Of a stretch of DNA of 64,000 nt, positions 12,217 through 23,508 are shown piece by piece; within the stretch, counting starts at the first letter, position 1, and each line of letters starts with the position of its first letter. The position numbers were made by a program, and so were the translations under genes. A model generated the notes under the pieces. It was given only the letters and a program-made list of their open reading frames with translations. It made no database searches and was not told where the DNA came from. Where the stretch lies: NCBI GenBank assembly GCA_029876055.1, contig CM056875.1, positions 8,891,001 through 8,955,000 on the forward strand, given 5' to 3'. This DNA comes from Madurella fahalii (lineage: Eukaryota; Ascomycota; Sordariomycetes; Sordariales).

Positions 12217-13052
12217 TGGAGTTTATCGCACGGGTCTGCCGTACCTTTTCGAGTTGCTTCGCGGACTGCCTTAGATGGGACACCGTCCACGGGGACGGAT
12301 GACATCAGATTACACAACCGTGGCCGCAGTGAGAACAGCCGCCGGTTTCGCCGTCGTTACGCGCGATGACCGCCGAAGTCTCATTCCGTCCCAAGGCAGC
12401 CCCCAACAAGCAAATGCTGAAGATATATACAGACGCCACAGGCCGCGAGACGAATCTGACGATGAGGCTGACGCCGGGCGCAGCTACAGGACATTCGGGT
12501 TCCGTGGGGAAGCCATATGAAATGTTTGGGAACAGGGTCATCATCATTTGGTTGCATCAGCGAACAGACGTTACGGATATACTAGATTTTGGTACTGCGT
12601 ATCATGTCTGTACCACCTCCGACGGCTCCGGGCGGTGTCTCATCATAGACACCCGCAAGTAGCCGCGCCACAGTGCGTGCGAGCGGGCACGATTGCATTG
12701 GATACACTAGACTCATAGATACCACAGATACAGTAATAACTTCACAGCGTGCCTACTTTCGCGCTCCGAGACCCAACATGAAGCCGTCGGCGGATGCACT
12801 TACAACCCCTATCTTTTGACACGCCCAAAGCCCTCCTAGTCGGCGGTGAGAAAGTCCTCAACCTAGTCGTCGAATGGGCGGACAGGTTGCATGACCGATA
12901 TGTCCCAGGCGATGTGGGGATGAAGTTGGAACAAGACGTTGCGCAGCGTGGAAACCGGAAGGACGGCCGTCCCATTGAACGCCAGTCGTACTAGACTCCC
13001 GTTACTTTGATGTTCTCGTCAGTCCCCGGACGCCATGCATCGCGAATGGCGG
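12217..13052. other. Convergent intergenic stretch
   Basis: This stretch lies between two genes that point towards each other, so it should hold their 3' ends. The small open frames here show no motif and I do not call them. Confidence 0.5.
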
Positions 13053-14636
13053 TTACCACGGGGAGAAGGACTCGGGGGAAACTGACAAGGCATCGGATCC
13101 CGTAGCCGGGCCGTCATCGTCTGAGCTTCCATCTCCTCCTCCTCCTCCTCCTCCTCCTCCTTCTCCCGGGCCTTGTGTGTGGCCGGGTTTGGGTCCCTTG
13201 ACGAACACGCCCTCCCGCTCCACGCGCCAACCCGTCTGGCTCATGTTCAGGTAATGGACCGCCATTTCCCACGCCTCCTTGTCGGCCGCGTCGCCGCTCT
13301 CAAACTCGCGGAGGTATCGCCAGTTGTCTTGGAGGCGGTCATTGTCCGCGTCGAGGTCGCTGTCAGCGCCCTCATCGTCGTCGTCATCTTCGTCGTCTTC
13401 GTCTTCGTCGTCGTCGCTCCCAAACGACCCGCCGGAGAGCAGCTGGCGCAGGACGAGGCCGTAGCAGCTGTTGCGCTCCATCCAGAGGTCCGACGCCTGC
13501 ACGTTGCGCATCTCCTCGGGGTCGCGGAGTATCTCGTTGCGCGGCACGAGCTGCACGAAGAGGCGGTCGACGCGCGGCAGGGCGCTCACGAGCGTGCCAA
13601 AGTGCGAGGAAAGCGGGAAGATGGCAATGTACGAGAGCGAGTGAACCGTTGGCGGGATCAGGGGGGTGTCGTTGGGCGCTTCCTCGCAGCCGAGAAGCGC
13701 TCCCAGGATAGAGGGTGGACGGCGGAGGAAGAACTCGTAGTTGCGGTAGACGCGTATCGACGAGCCTTCGTTGAGGAGCAGATGTGTCCACGGCCGGATG
13801 GTGAACAGGGTGCTTCGGGTGCGTATTTGCTCGTGCCCACAAGACGAGCATGAGCGAGACGCGGCGGGGATTGGACTGGGCGGCGACCGCGGGGGTGGCT
13901 TGTCACCGAGGTTGGGGCCATCCCGTGCGCCCTTTGGCCTGGCGTCCCGGGACAAGGACAAAACGTGCAAGAGATGCCTGTGGGAGAAGCTGTCGGCGTC
14001 TCCTAGGAACAGCATACACGACAGCAGACTGGCCAGCATTTGCGGAGAAGCGATCAGGGTAAACCTGAGCGGGTCCACCAGTGCAAATAACATATCCCAC
14101 ACCCAATTGTTATCCTCATTGTATGCGGCGGCCGAATTGTTTGTTGGATACTGTGAACTCCTAAAAAGCAGATCGAGCCTCGGGTCCGCCCAGGGGGCTC
14201 TGGTCTCCATGGACGATCCGCTCGACGAGCCCGGGGCTGGGCGGGGCTCGGCCCGCCTGCTCGTTGGCTGCATCCTGTTGCTGACAAGCATAGTGAACGA
14301 GGCAACATAGCGGCCAAGGTCATTAGCGCGTAGGAAGGCTAGCATGGGAATCGTGTCGACGGGGTCTGCGGTTTCGCTGGGCGCGGCGACGGGCAGGTCC
14401 CAGCGGTCGAGGGTCCAGACGACGTTGCGGAAGAGGATGGGCAGAACAATAGCACGCCATCGCTTGTTGACGAGGGAGATGTCCTTGAGCGGGGTTTCTT
14501 GGTTCTTCAGCATGTCGATCTCGGGCTGGTCGTGGAATCGAGTATCGGATGGCGCCGGGCCATCGAAGAAACTAAAGATCTGGGCCAGCAGCTCGGGCGG
14601 CAGCACGTCAATTGTGACGGGCCGTTCTGACGCCAT
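13053..14636 (-). CDS. F-box protein
   Basis: A single-exon gene of 527 residues. The ATG at 14636 is chosen because the longer frame upstream begins only with GTG. An F-box lies at the N-terminus: DVLPPELLAQIFSFF at about residues 9-23 and ISLVNKRWRAIVLPILFRNV at about 51-70. F-box proteins link Skp1-cullin ubiquitin ligases to substrates. The rest shows no recognised substrate domain. A strongly acidic Asp/Glu tract lies near residues 400-430, and a run of glycines, encoded by a CTC-type trinucleotide repeat around 13136-13160, precedes the C-terminus. The target is unknown. Confidence 0.85.
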   Translation of the reverse strand: MASERPVTIDVLPPELLAQIFSFFDGPAPSDTRFHDQPEIDMLKNQETPLKDISLVNKRWRAIVLPILFRNVVWTLDRWDLPVAAPSETADPVDTIPMLAFLRANDLGRYVASFTMLVSNRMQPTSRRAEPRPAPGSSSGSSMETRAPWADPRLDLLFRSSQYPTNNSAAAYNEDNNWVWDMLFALVDPLRFTLIASPQMLASLLSCMLFLGDADSFSHRHLLHVLSLSRDARPKGARDGPNLGDKPPPRSPPSPIPAASRSCSSCGHEQIRTRSTLFTIRPWTHLLLNEGSSIRVYRNYEFFLRRPPSILGALLGCEEAPNDTPLIPPTVHSLSYIAIFPLSSHFGTLVSALPRVDRLFVQLVPRNEILRDPEEMRNVQASDLWMERNSCYGLVLRQLLSGGSFGSDDDEDEDDEDDDDDEGADSDLDADNDRLQDNWRYLREFESGDAADKEAWEMAVHYLNMSQTGWRVEREGVFVKGPKPGHTQGPGEGGGGGGGGGDGSSDDDGPATGSDALSVSPESFSPW

Positions 14637-15703
14637 GTTGAGTCTCCCGGTCTCGATCACAAGCTGGGAACTGGTTGAGAGGACGTGAGGATTCTATGAG
14701 CAAGCGCGCCAACAACAGTGTCGATGAGGGTTGCTGTCGAGGAAGCTCAAGGTCAAAAGCATGGAGGTAGCGACTGCGAATGCGGGGCGGCACCGGAGCG
14801 GGCAGCGCACCGCTGGTGAAAAAGGCTCACATGCGGCGTGTTGGAAGAGCGTGCGGCTGGTTTCGCGATGGTACCACGGGGGTGGGAATTATATTGTGGT
14901 TGGTAGCTGAGACCAGCACCCTGCTTATAGGTTGTGGATGAAGTTGATGTCAGAAGCAAGCAATGGGGGGTCCAAAGAGGCTTGTTCAGTTATTAGTGGA
15001 CAGTGTGGGGGTGGGACCCAGCCTTTCGCGGGCCCTCTCCGTCGCCGGGCTGCTGACGTCCTCATTCCGCGCTGCTTACTACAGTACATAAGGTACCTTT
15101 ACCTGGCTGTATCCGCAAGACGACTCGACCATTGGAGGTGGATGCTTGACCGCCTCCATCAAGCCTCCCCGGTTCGCTCAACGCTGGTTCTCTCCCTTTG
15201 CCGTAGAACAAGACCTTGTCGATGCATCAGGTGGTGAATTCTCTGGCCAAAGGAGGATTGATGCAGGTTTATTCGCTGTCGATCCCGACGAGTGTCGCAT
15301 TGCCAAGCATCATGCCACTGGAGTTAGTGTAGCACGCTGTCTTGGCTACCTAAATGCGCTGCGGTAGCTAGGTACTGTCTGGTACAGTGCATAAATTCAG
15401 GTACTGTACAGTACCTACCTATCTACGCAGCATGCCCTGGCCTCGTGGAGAGCGCCGACTAAGCGGTGTGTTGACGCTGTGATTACAGACACAGACACCA
15501 GAAATTCTCGTTGGGTCAAGCCTTGTATCTCATTTCCCAGATCCAGTCTGCTCAACCGCGGTCACGATACAAGTGAGGCATACATCAAAAGAATCCCATT
15601 CTACGAATCCGGAGAGCTACCCCTCGAAGTCGTTTCTGCCTCCTGTCACCTACGCACAGGGGTTTGCCGCATCCAACTAAATAGGTCCCTGCCATGGCCA
15701 ACT
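14637..15703. other. Intergenic stretch
   Basis: This holds the promoter of the F-box gene and the 3' flank of the sugar transporter. Several GGTACTGTAC/GTACCTACC-like short repeats occur around 15370-15422. I see no gene. Confidence 0.5.
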
Positions 15704-17545
15704 CTACACCTTCTCCTTGCTTTGCCTCTCGGACTCCTCGGCGTGCATCACGGTCTTGTTGACAGCAGCTTCTGCGCGGTGTGCAAACTCCTCCTTGTCC
15801 TCAAACACTGCGGCAAACGTTAGTCTCGTTCTCAGATTGCTCAGCGCTGCAATGGGTGCTTACGGAAAGCAAGCTCCTCGAGGGAGCGGCCGGATGTCTC
15901 GGGCCACAGGAACCAGATCATGACGGCCTCGGCAAAGATCCAGCAGCAGTAGACGAGGAGATATTTCCAGCCGATGGCTTGGGTGCCTGCCAGCAGTGTT
16001 ACCAAGGTGCCGCGAGTGACATTTTGAAAAAGGGGACCATACCAATAGGGTTAACATTGGTACCAAAAAATTGTGCTGCCTTGCCCCAGAACTGGAAAAT
16101 AGAGATGCCGCGGGCGCGCTGGGCATACGGGAAAATTTCGATGAGATAGGCTGCAGACGAGTCAGTTTTTTCCAATCCAGCAGGAAAAAAAGGGGCTGGC
16201 TCGGCTTACTGTATGTCAGCGCGTTAAAGCACAGGTTGTACGCCGGACTATAGGCGTAGATCCAGAACAGGGACAGCTTGGCGGCAACAGGGGAGTGGTC
16301 ATCGACGAAGACGGCGGTGCAGATAGTCCACGCCACATAGACGGCCAAGATGGACAGGATACCCGTCAGGTACATGGTTCGCCGTTTGAAGCGCATGACG
16401 ACCAGCGCAGCGCTGACGCCGCAGACGAGCGACCAGCACTGGTTCCCCAGGTTGTACTTGGCCTGGAAGCTGGGGTCGGTATACCCGATCAACCTGAGTA
16501 CATCGCCGAGGAAGTACGAGATGACCACGTTGCCCGACAGCTGCGTGAACAAGCCTAGCAACGAGCCGATCACCACGCGGCGGCGCATCCCCGCCGTGCG
16601 GACCAGGTCCCCCCACGATCGCTTTGAGTTCTCCAACTCGATCGCGAGCGTCGTCTTGATCTCGACAATCTCGGCCTTGACAAACTCGGACTCGGCATTG
16701 CCCTCGGCGTGGTACTTGATCAGCACCTGCTCGGCCTCCTCATAGCGGTCCTTGCTAATCAGGAAGCGAGGGGATTCGGGCAAGAAGAAGACAAACGTGA
16801 CTTGCAGGAGGGACGGCGCCATCTGCAGGAGCGAGGGGATCCGCCAGGACCAGTCGTTGGCAATCTGCTGGGTCCCAAAGGTCGAGCCCGCGGCTACGAT
16901 CGCGCCGATGAAGTAGCACGCGTTGAAGAGCGAGGTCAAAATCGGGCGCTCCTTGGGGTAGCCGAGCTCGCCAATGAGACAGGATCCGGCCACAATGGCG
17001 TAGGGCAGGCCAAAGCCGATGATCCCGCGCGCCATGATATACATGGGGCCTGTGTCTCTGTCAGACTTCTTCCTCACCGGTCCGTGCGGCGACGACGAGA
17101 ACTCACCGTTGAACGCGAACCCCTGAATAATGGTACCAATGATCATGACGCACGAGCCAAACATGATACACCATCTACGGCCGAAAGTGTCGTTGACGAG
17201 GGGGATCAAGGGCAGCCCGATAACCGAACCGAGAGGCAGAGCCGACGCGAGGATGCCATTGTAGGCGCCGGTAGGATGACCAAAGTCTGGGCAGGCGGTC
17301 AGGATGGTGTTTTCTTCCAAAGAGAATACTCGACAGCACTTACACTCTTTCCAAGCGGGCAAGAGCTGCGCAGCGTTGATGATCTGAGAGTCAAATCCAG
17401 AAGTCATCTCGATACCGATGACGCAGGGGAACAGGAGGAAGTACATCATCCGCAAATTTGGCTTCTTGTACCAGGGGATCGGATCCTCCATCGCCATGCG
17501 ATGGATGATATTGTCCGACCCGCCATCAGCACCGGCGCCGACCAT
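15704..17545 (-). CDS. MFS sugar transporter
   Basis: Six exons are deduced: 17545-17344, 17286-17107, 17049-16210, 16150-16043, 15986-15864 and 15807-15704. Together they encode 518 residues, the usual length for the family. Introns are 56-59 bases with clean GTAAGT, GTGAGT, GTAAGC and GTATGG donors. Sugar porter signatures are present: NDTFGRRW in the first half, PESPRFLI before the central loop, and PETSGRSLEELAF near the end. FTQLSGNVVISYFLGDVL resembles the lactose/hexose permease branch. It should move a mono- or disaccharide across the plasma membrane by proton symport; the sugar cannot be named from sequence. The splice joins restore E-YFGHPTGAYNG and FNGPMYIMARG, which supports the model. 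Confidence 0.92.
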
Positions 17546-19557
17546 CTTTGCTTCGGGTTCCGATGAAAGTTGCGGTGGTCTCCGGTTCGAGGACTGAACT
17601 CACGACCCCCTAATGTGCGAAGACGTCAAAGCGGCGTCGACAGGAAAGGCACTGTGCGAGACGGAAGCCCTTCTACGGGTTTGACAAAGCATATATGACC
17701 ATCTACATCCCAGACTACGGCACTAGCCAGCATGGCAAGGCGTCTTCCGTTGCTGGGATCCACATCCTGCGCTTTTACAACTAAACTCGACGGACAGGAC
17801 ACTCAGACCCAAAGCAGGAAGGAGCTCACTGATCCGCCGTCTGGACGCCGCTCCCGTCCAGCCAAATCATTGGAGAGCGGAGAATCCCACGACGGTCTCA
17901 ATATGAGCCATATTGAGTATTACAGGCGCGAGCATGTCGGACCGAGAAGGATCTTCAAGCAAGGCAGACTCGGGTTTTCCGTTCACTCCGATTCCTACTT
18001 CACGCCTAGATACGTAGCGGCTCTGGCAACATCGGCTCATCTTTCTTCTGCCTTGGTACGACGTTGTAAGCGGTTAGGCGGCTATTTTCTTGGCTGTCGT
18101 GGGGAACTTGGGGTGGGAGGAAGGCGGCATATTTTAGCCGAGATCGGCATGGACGCCGGTGTGATGGATGGGATCTCTGGGCATTGCCGGTGGTGTCGAG
18201 ACAAGAGATCGGAAATACAGAAGCTGGGGGGCAAGCAGAGAGTGCCCAGCTGGGATCTGCCACACTGATATTTCTTTGTTACGTTTCAGGACTTCTTATC
18301 GTCCGCCGCTGCTAGCTAGAGTGCCTCTTGGTTAGCCTAGACGGATCGATCCCAGGTGCCACCCGGCTAGCGCTGGTAGAAATGAATCCGAGGCGAAAAA
18401 GGGTGCTCATCTCTGCTAAGCAAAGCCGCACCCTGGACCTTCGGAATCGATGCCCAGGGGTGTACTATGTACATTACATACACCAGGCGGCGAGGGGCAC
18501 GGAAGAGGTTACCGTCCACAACCAGACCATCCAAGATTCTGACGTTACATGCAGAGTCTGTCGTAGCGGGTTCGGTCGGATATATGCCATTAGGGCTATT
18601 TCCTAATTACCTCGTTCGGCGTAATTCCCCCCTCGGCCAGGTCGATACCTCGCTTGACCACCCTCCATCAGACCGCCCGAAAATTTATCGGATGAGCGGC
18701 TGGTGCTGTCTTGGCTAGATTTAAGCTTTGTGGCGCTTTCCGTCGAGGAACAAGAGCCGCGCCAAGGTCTTGGGCGTATCGATCTCCCGGTTTGGATGCC
18801 AGGAGGGAATACGCAGGGTGCCGAGCATCACACTGAGTGGTCAACCTCGGGTTTGAAGTCCAACCAAGTCATTAACAAGCAGCATCGGGTGTGGCTACTC
18901 GAGTAGTGATTGTGCCGATGCTCTTGCAAACGAAAAGAAAAAGGACGAACGGAAGCAACGGGAGGGAACAATATGGCCGAGACGGAGCAGATCTGGCGAT
19001 TGCGCGGTAACTCGCCATCGGCAGTTACTACCCCTGGTTTACTTTGCATCCCGCGCCCCTGCCCATGAGCCGTCGGGCCCGTCCCGCTAAAATATGGGAC
19101 ACGGTTAATGGAACACCGTTACAGCCATAGAAGCGCACAAGGTGGCTGAAAAACGCGGGAACCAGGTCTTGTGTGATTCCCTCATCTTTACCTGGCTCCG
19201 AGCATAATACTTTTGTCACACTGCAGGTCATTCTAGATCGAAGCATGCAATTTTAAAAGGAACTGCGATCATGTCTATAAAATGAGACACAAAGAGCGGG
19301 ATGTGCATCGGCACATCAAAGAGACTCTTAATCCTGGCCCCGGCCAACCTCAGGGGAGAGGACTCTGCCAACGTACAGGGCCTGTAGCTTGCAACAGATC
19401 CAAACCGTGTATATAGCTTACCTGCCCGTGGTTTCAGAAACCGGAACTGCAATAAAGTCATTCGCTCACTTGGACTTGGCCAGCAAACAAAGCAGGGAGA
19501 CCTGGAAAGAGATGAGCCAGGTTGGATCAAAATACCAGTAACATGAGTACTCACTCT
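17546..19557. other. Intergenic stretch
   Basis: The first part should contain the sugar transporter promoter. I found no open frame with a recognisable domain or convincing splice structure. Short frames at 17732-18268 and 19228-19554 lack motifs and are not called. Confidence 0.45.
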
Positions 19558-19846
19558 TCAAGCGGTAATTCGTTCTTTGACCGGTACTTGACCATAGCAC
19601 TCCTCGCAAACCGTGGGAGAGCACACCGGGTGAGCAAAGGGACCATTGATCGGTAGACCTCTACCGGGTGGAGAGGAGGTTACCTTATGCATATGCACCC
19701 TCCATTGACACACCAGCCGGTATGGGGCCATTACTGGGCTTGGCACATGACATCAAAGACCTCATGTTTCGGCAGTTCTGGGTTACCGCAAGTAGAGCGA
19801 CTGCTAGGGGTGTGAGGAGGTCGAGGCACGCGAGTAAGAGCTCCAT
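19558..19846 (-). CDS. Candidate tiny secreted peptide
   Basis: A weak candidate of 61 residues. Exon 1 (19846-19787) would encode a signal-like MELLLACLDLLTPLAVALLA. A GTAACC donor and an AAG acceptor (intron 19786-19684) join it in frame to a short Cys-bearing tail with PVCSPTVCEECYGQ, ending at 19558. The start resembles that of the eight-cysteine peptide about 640 bases away, so the two might be related neighbours. The splice sites are not strong and the unspliced frame also gives a short protein, so this could be chance. Confidence 0.27.
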
Positions 19847-20265
19847 GGTCGTGGCCGGAAGAGTGGATAGCGTGCTGACTGTCTGTAGACGTAAGGGTTT
19901 AGGCTTCTGAACGTGACACTCTTCAATGTTTATTAATAATGGAAAGATTTGAACTTGAAAGGGCTGGGTTGAGAAAAGATAACCATTGATATATACAAGC
20001 ATGGCTTTCCACATAGATCATGGAGGCACACGCCCCCTACCTGCAAGACGATCCCTCGCATCCTTAGCACCGCCCGCTTTTGTATGACCACCTAGTCGAT
20101 CAAGTATTGGAGTGGCCCTAGATTTTGGCTATTGGCTTAGCTGAACTTCGTCTGAAACTTTGCCAACTAAGATCTCCGGGGTGAAACTACGGCAGGTTGA
20201 TCTCAAGTCCCAGCAAGAGCAGAGGCGCATATCAAACGGACAGAACCTACACTTTGACCCGAATC
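19847..20265. other. Spacer between two candidate secreted peptides
   Basis: I see no gene in this stretch. It may contain the promoter of the lower candidate peptide and the 3' flank of the upper one. Confidence 0.4.
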
Positions 20266-20487
20266 TTAACAGGAACCACACTCATACCACCCGCAGATTC
20301 CCTCGCAACCGCTCGAGCACAGGCATCGCCCTTTGGTGCAGAAGCCGGTACCGCCTCCGCATATCGAACGTGCGCTCGGCGGTGTATTTTGTAGCTCGCC
20401 GGGGAGGCGAGCGTTAGGGACGGTGAGGGCCGGTAAGGTAGCTGCTAGCGGCGCAAGCACAACCAGGCCGGCTAGGAGGAGCTTCAT
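20266..20487 (-). CDS. Small cysteine-rich secreted protein
   Basis: A 73-residue frame with a clear signal peptide (MKLLLAGLVVLAPLAATLPA) followed by a short linker and a compact cysteine-rich domain. The eight cysteines are at residues 43, 50, 55, 57, 61, 65, 70 and 73, all in the last 31 residues, with spacing C-x6-C-x4-C-x-C-x3-C-x3-C-x4-C-x2-C. This is the architecture of small disulphide-stabilised secreted proteins of fungi (effector-like or antimicrobial peptides), although I do not recognise a named family. Glycines and the short loops suggest a knot-like fold. No intron is needed. The role is unknown; antimicrobial or host-interaction activity would be a guess. Confidence 0.6.
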   Translation of the reverse strand: MKLLLAGLVVLAPLAATLPALTVPNARLPGELQNTPPSARSICGGGTGFCTKGRCLCSSGCEGICGWYECGSC

Positions 20488-21261
20488 TTTTTATAGAGGT
20501 AGTAGTAATGACGACGTGCTGGCGGTCCAAAGATGGTATAAGGCGCGAAGAGTAGTAAGCGGCGTCTGCCTCGGATGGTTTGAACAGATGGCCGGGTGAA
20601 AGGACAGTGACGTGTTGATATACAACCAGGGTCGGAAGCGACTGGCATAAAATCAAGGGGGATAGGGGATTCTGTACCATTGATGTGATGTTGTAGCAGT
20701 AACATACCATAACATGTACGTTGGCGGGCGGGAACGCGAGTGCTGGATTAACCCGTGGTCTCTATCGGCAAAGAATGCGGGTTGCTCGCTAAGAGTCGCA
20801 CCGGCAGATGTGAGTGCTCAACAGATGTTGGCAGACTGAGCTTTGGCCCGTCTCTGAGATGTAACACGTCTCCGTACCGCTCATAACTCATGTGCCATCG
20901 GCGGGTTGGCCTCACGTGGGATATCCGGCTCGAGATCCGGCGGGCATTGGGCCTTCCTGACCGGGACCGCTGCAGCAGCCAGGATTAAAAGGCCATGATT
21001 GAACCGTGCCATTGACATCCCGCTCTTGTCACGGCATTTGGATATGAGACCTGCCGAGGGTATAGCCAAGTGCCTGGCCTGGGTTTTGACGTTTGGTTTT
21101 GGTACCCAGATGAATCGCCATCCATGGAGCGGAGAACACGTGGCATTATCTATACTACTAGTGACATTTATACATCCGTGAGTGGCGTAGCGATGTTTAC
21201 CATATGTCGTGCGCCTCATAACAGTACGGCCCAGGAATTGGAGAAGATATCGCCATTGGTA
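20488..21261. other. Intergenic stretch upstream of the secreted peptide
   Basis: This contains the presumed promoter of the secreted peptide (minus strand) and the 3' flank of the next gene. A minus-strand frame ending at 20881 has a signal-like start at 21012 (MARFNHGLLILAAAAVPV) but only about 43 residues and one cysteine, so I do not call it. Confidence 0.4.
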
Positions 21262-22593
21262 TCACAAGCTTGGAGCTGTCTCCTCGACGCTCAGCCCATC
21301 ATCAACTTCTGCCCACCGATCATCTATTTTGAAAAAGTGAGGGTACAAGTGTGCCCAAGGATTGTCATACTCGTCAATCCCCACGCCCCTTTTAGCCGCG
21401 GCTCGCAAGAGTTTCCCACACGCTATTTTGGCTGTTGTGAGTTGCTCTAAAGGTGCTCCTTCGTTATCGTCGGTCCCCGGCCCTGGAAGGTCAAGCACAA
21501 AGCTAATGCGCTTGAGAGATGGAAGAAACGCGCTGTCGGCAAAAGCGGCAGAAAACTGATCCAGCTGTGACGCCATGGACACCGGTCCTCTGAAATGTAA
21601 AGTTTCTAAGCTCTTCGGAAGCAACTGATGGAGACCGTGCGGGTTACCGGCGGCCTTGAGCAGCCTCGAGAGGGTAACGCTGCCCAGCGCGAGCTTCAGG
21701 GACTTCAAGTTCAGGACCGGAAGGAATTCGACAAAGAAGATGCCGGGCGTGCCTGTCAAGTCATAACTGTCTATAGAATGGATGGCGAGGCTCTCGAGTC
21801 CCACGAGAAGGTGGAATTTGGCAATGGCCATCCAGGTGAGCATCTCGACGGCGTCGTTGCCGAGGATTTCGAGCTTCCGCATCCTGGAGGGCGGGTCTGC
21901 TTCGCAGGCGCTCGAGAACGCGATTTCCTTGCCATCGTACTTGGCGTCTAGCCATTTCCGCCATTCGTGGTCGACAGAGTAGACCTTGATTTTTTGGTCG
22001 GCGCGATCCGCATCTGTTTCGGCCGTTTCGGCCGTTGGGCCTTGCTTGTCAGGCGTGCAGCTCCGGGGTATGGCGTAGAGAACCTCGGCCTTTTTCATCA
22101 GATCTCTGGTGCTTGGTCCCTCGAATCGCAAGCTGCACGTGTACATCAAAACAAGATGCTCGATTCTTCCCTCAATGATAGCGGGCGTGGCCACAGCCTG
22201 TCCGCAGGCACCCGCTATGACAAGGAGCTTCAGCGGCCATGCGAGAGGGAACTTGCCGTCAACCCAGCATTCGTCCCAGCCTGTGTCTACTTCCAAGGCG
22301 CGCACGTTTGTAAAGTGCCGGCCCAGGGCTTCCCACTCTTCGTTAGTTGGCGTATCCCCGGTGATTTGCAAGATTTCGGTTCCAGGGTCGATGTTGGTCA
22401 GCACGTCGTGCAGATCGTGGCCGGCATCGTCTCTGTCATGCTGGTCGCTATTGATTCCCCGCGTCTTGGTGAGATCGATGACAGGGCTTGGCCGCGGCGG
22501 GTCTGCGCTCCTGGATCGTGATGCTGCGGCGAACCAGAGAGGCGGCTCGAACCGCAGCGCAGAGTTTTGCTCATTTTCCTCACTTGCCGCCAT
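21262..22593 (-). CDS. Conserved fungal protein of unknown function
   Basis: A single-exon frame of 443 residues when started at the ATG at 22593 (MAASEENEQN). The longer frame upstream has low-quality, Arg-rich sequence that does not look coding. The body contains Leu-rich stretches with regular spacing (EILQITGDTPTNEEWEAL, LKSLKLALGSVTLSRLLK, LETLHFRG), suggesting leucine-rich-repeat-like or F-box-associated architecture, but no F-box is visible. No membrane segments or signal peptide. It resembles hypothetical proteins common in Sordariomycetes, but I cannot assign a function. Confidence 0.7.
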   Translation of the reverse strand: MAASEENEQNSALRFEPPLWFAAASRSRSADPPRPSPVIDLTKTRGINSDQHDRDDAGHDLHDVLTNIDPGTEILQITGDTPTNEEWEALGRHFTNVRALEVDTGWDECWVDGKFPLAWPLKLLVIAGACGQAVATPAIIEGRIEHLVLMYTCSLRFEGPSTRDLMKKAEVLYAIPRSCTPDKQGPTAETAETDADRADQKIKVYSVDHEWRKWLDAKYDGKEIAFSSACEADPPSRMRKLEILGNDAVEMLTWMAIAKFHLLVGLESLAIHSIDSYDLTGTPGIFFVEFLPVLNLKSLKLALGSVTLSRLLKAAGNPHGLHQLLPKSLETLHFRGPVSMASQLDQFSAAFADSAFLPSLKRISFVLDLPGPGTDDNEGAPLEQLTTAKIACGKLLRAAAKRGVGIDEYDNPWAHLYPHFFKIDDRWAEVDDGLSVEETAPSL

Positions 22594-23508
22594 AGCGCCG
22601 AAGCGTCTTATAAGTGGCGGAGATAAAGTTCTGTTTCGCACAGCGGGGGCTTTGGAAACGGCAACACCGTGATGCCGGATGTTTGCGTGGGAGAAACCTC
22701 TCGCGATGCAGTCAGCAAGAGACTGACACCTCAGTCGGCGCACAGCCAAGAGCTGAATTGGATATCCCGCCGCTACTGGCCGCTGACCGAAGTCGGGATC
22801 CAGAGCGTTCCTGGCCAGCTGCAACCTTTGCCGCCGTCGATACATTATTTGTGATTTGCGGTCCCCCGCTGTCCTTTGTGTTTAAGGTTATCGCGAATCA
22901 CCGTGGTAGGATTCGTTTTTCTTTGCGCGGCTGCGGGCTACTGGGACTTGCTTCTGCCTGAGGCACCGTCTCTAGCACCTAAATCTTTGAACCAACGACG
23001 CAGTACACCTTCGGGACTACTCCATCAGCAAGACCCGGGGCTTATAGATTTAATTCATTCATTAGAATGTATTGACTACACGCAATAACATAGGAAACAC
23101 TTCCTTTTTTTTTTTTTTTTTTTACTATCTTCAGAACCGCGTAGTTTTACGAGGTTGTATCTGGGGTCCATGGGCCTAGGCTGGCGGTCACTCCATTAGT
23201 TACAAACATTAGGTACCGTGCCTCCCTTGTTTTACTCTCCATGACCGAGCATTATTCTTGAAAAGCTTCGAGTCATGCCCTCCCCGTCATCAGTATCCAC
23301 AACTACATTACATCCACAACAAGCACATCAGCAAGCTAAATACCAAGCTGCCACCGAAGACAAGACTGTGATATGTCCGCGCTTTAGTCACCCTTGCGAA
23401 AGTAATTACTTGGACGAGGCTACTGCGGATGCCAAAGTTCAATTTGCTTTTAGAGTGCCTTACTAAGTAGACAATACTACAATCTATCTTTACCGTACCA
23501 TATCCTCG
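22594..23508. other. Intergenic stretch
   Basis: This holds the promoter of the unknown-function gene and the 3' flank of the nitrate transporter. A T tract lies at about 23105-23123. I see no gene. Confidence 0.5.

Noticed and set aside
17732..18268. Plus-strand 178-codon frame
   Set aside because: No motif, overlapping frames on the other strand, and no conserved-looking segments.
20881..21018. Short signal-like peptide starting MSMARFNHGLLILAAAA
   Set aside because: Only one cysteine, about 45 residues, and no plausible second exon; it is weaker than the two secreted candidates kept.
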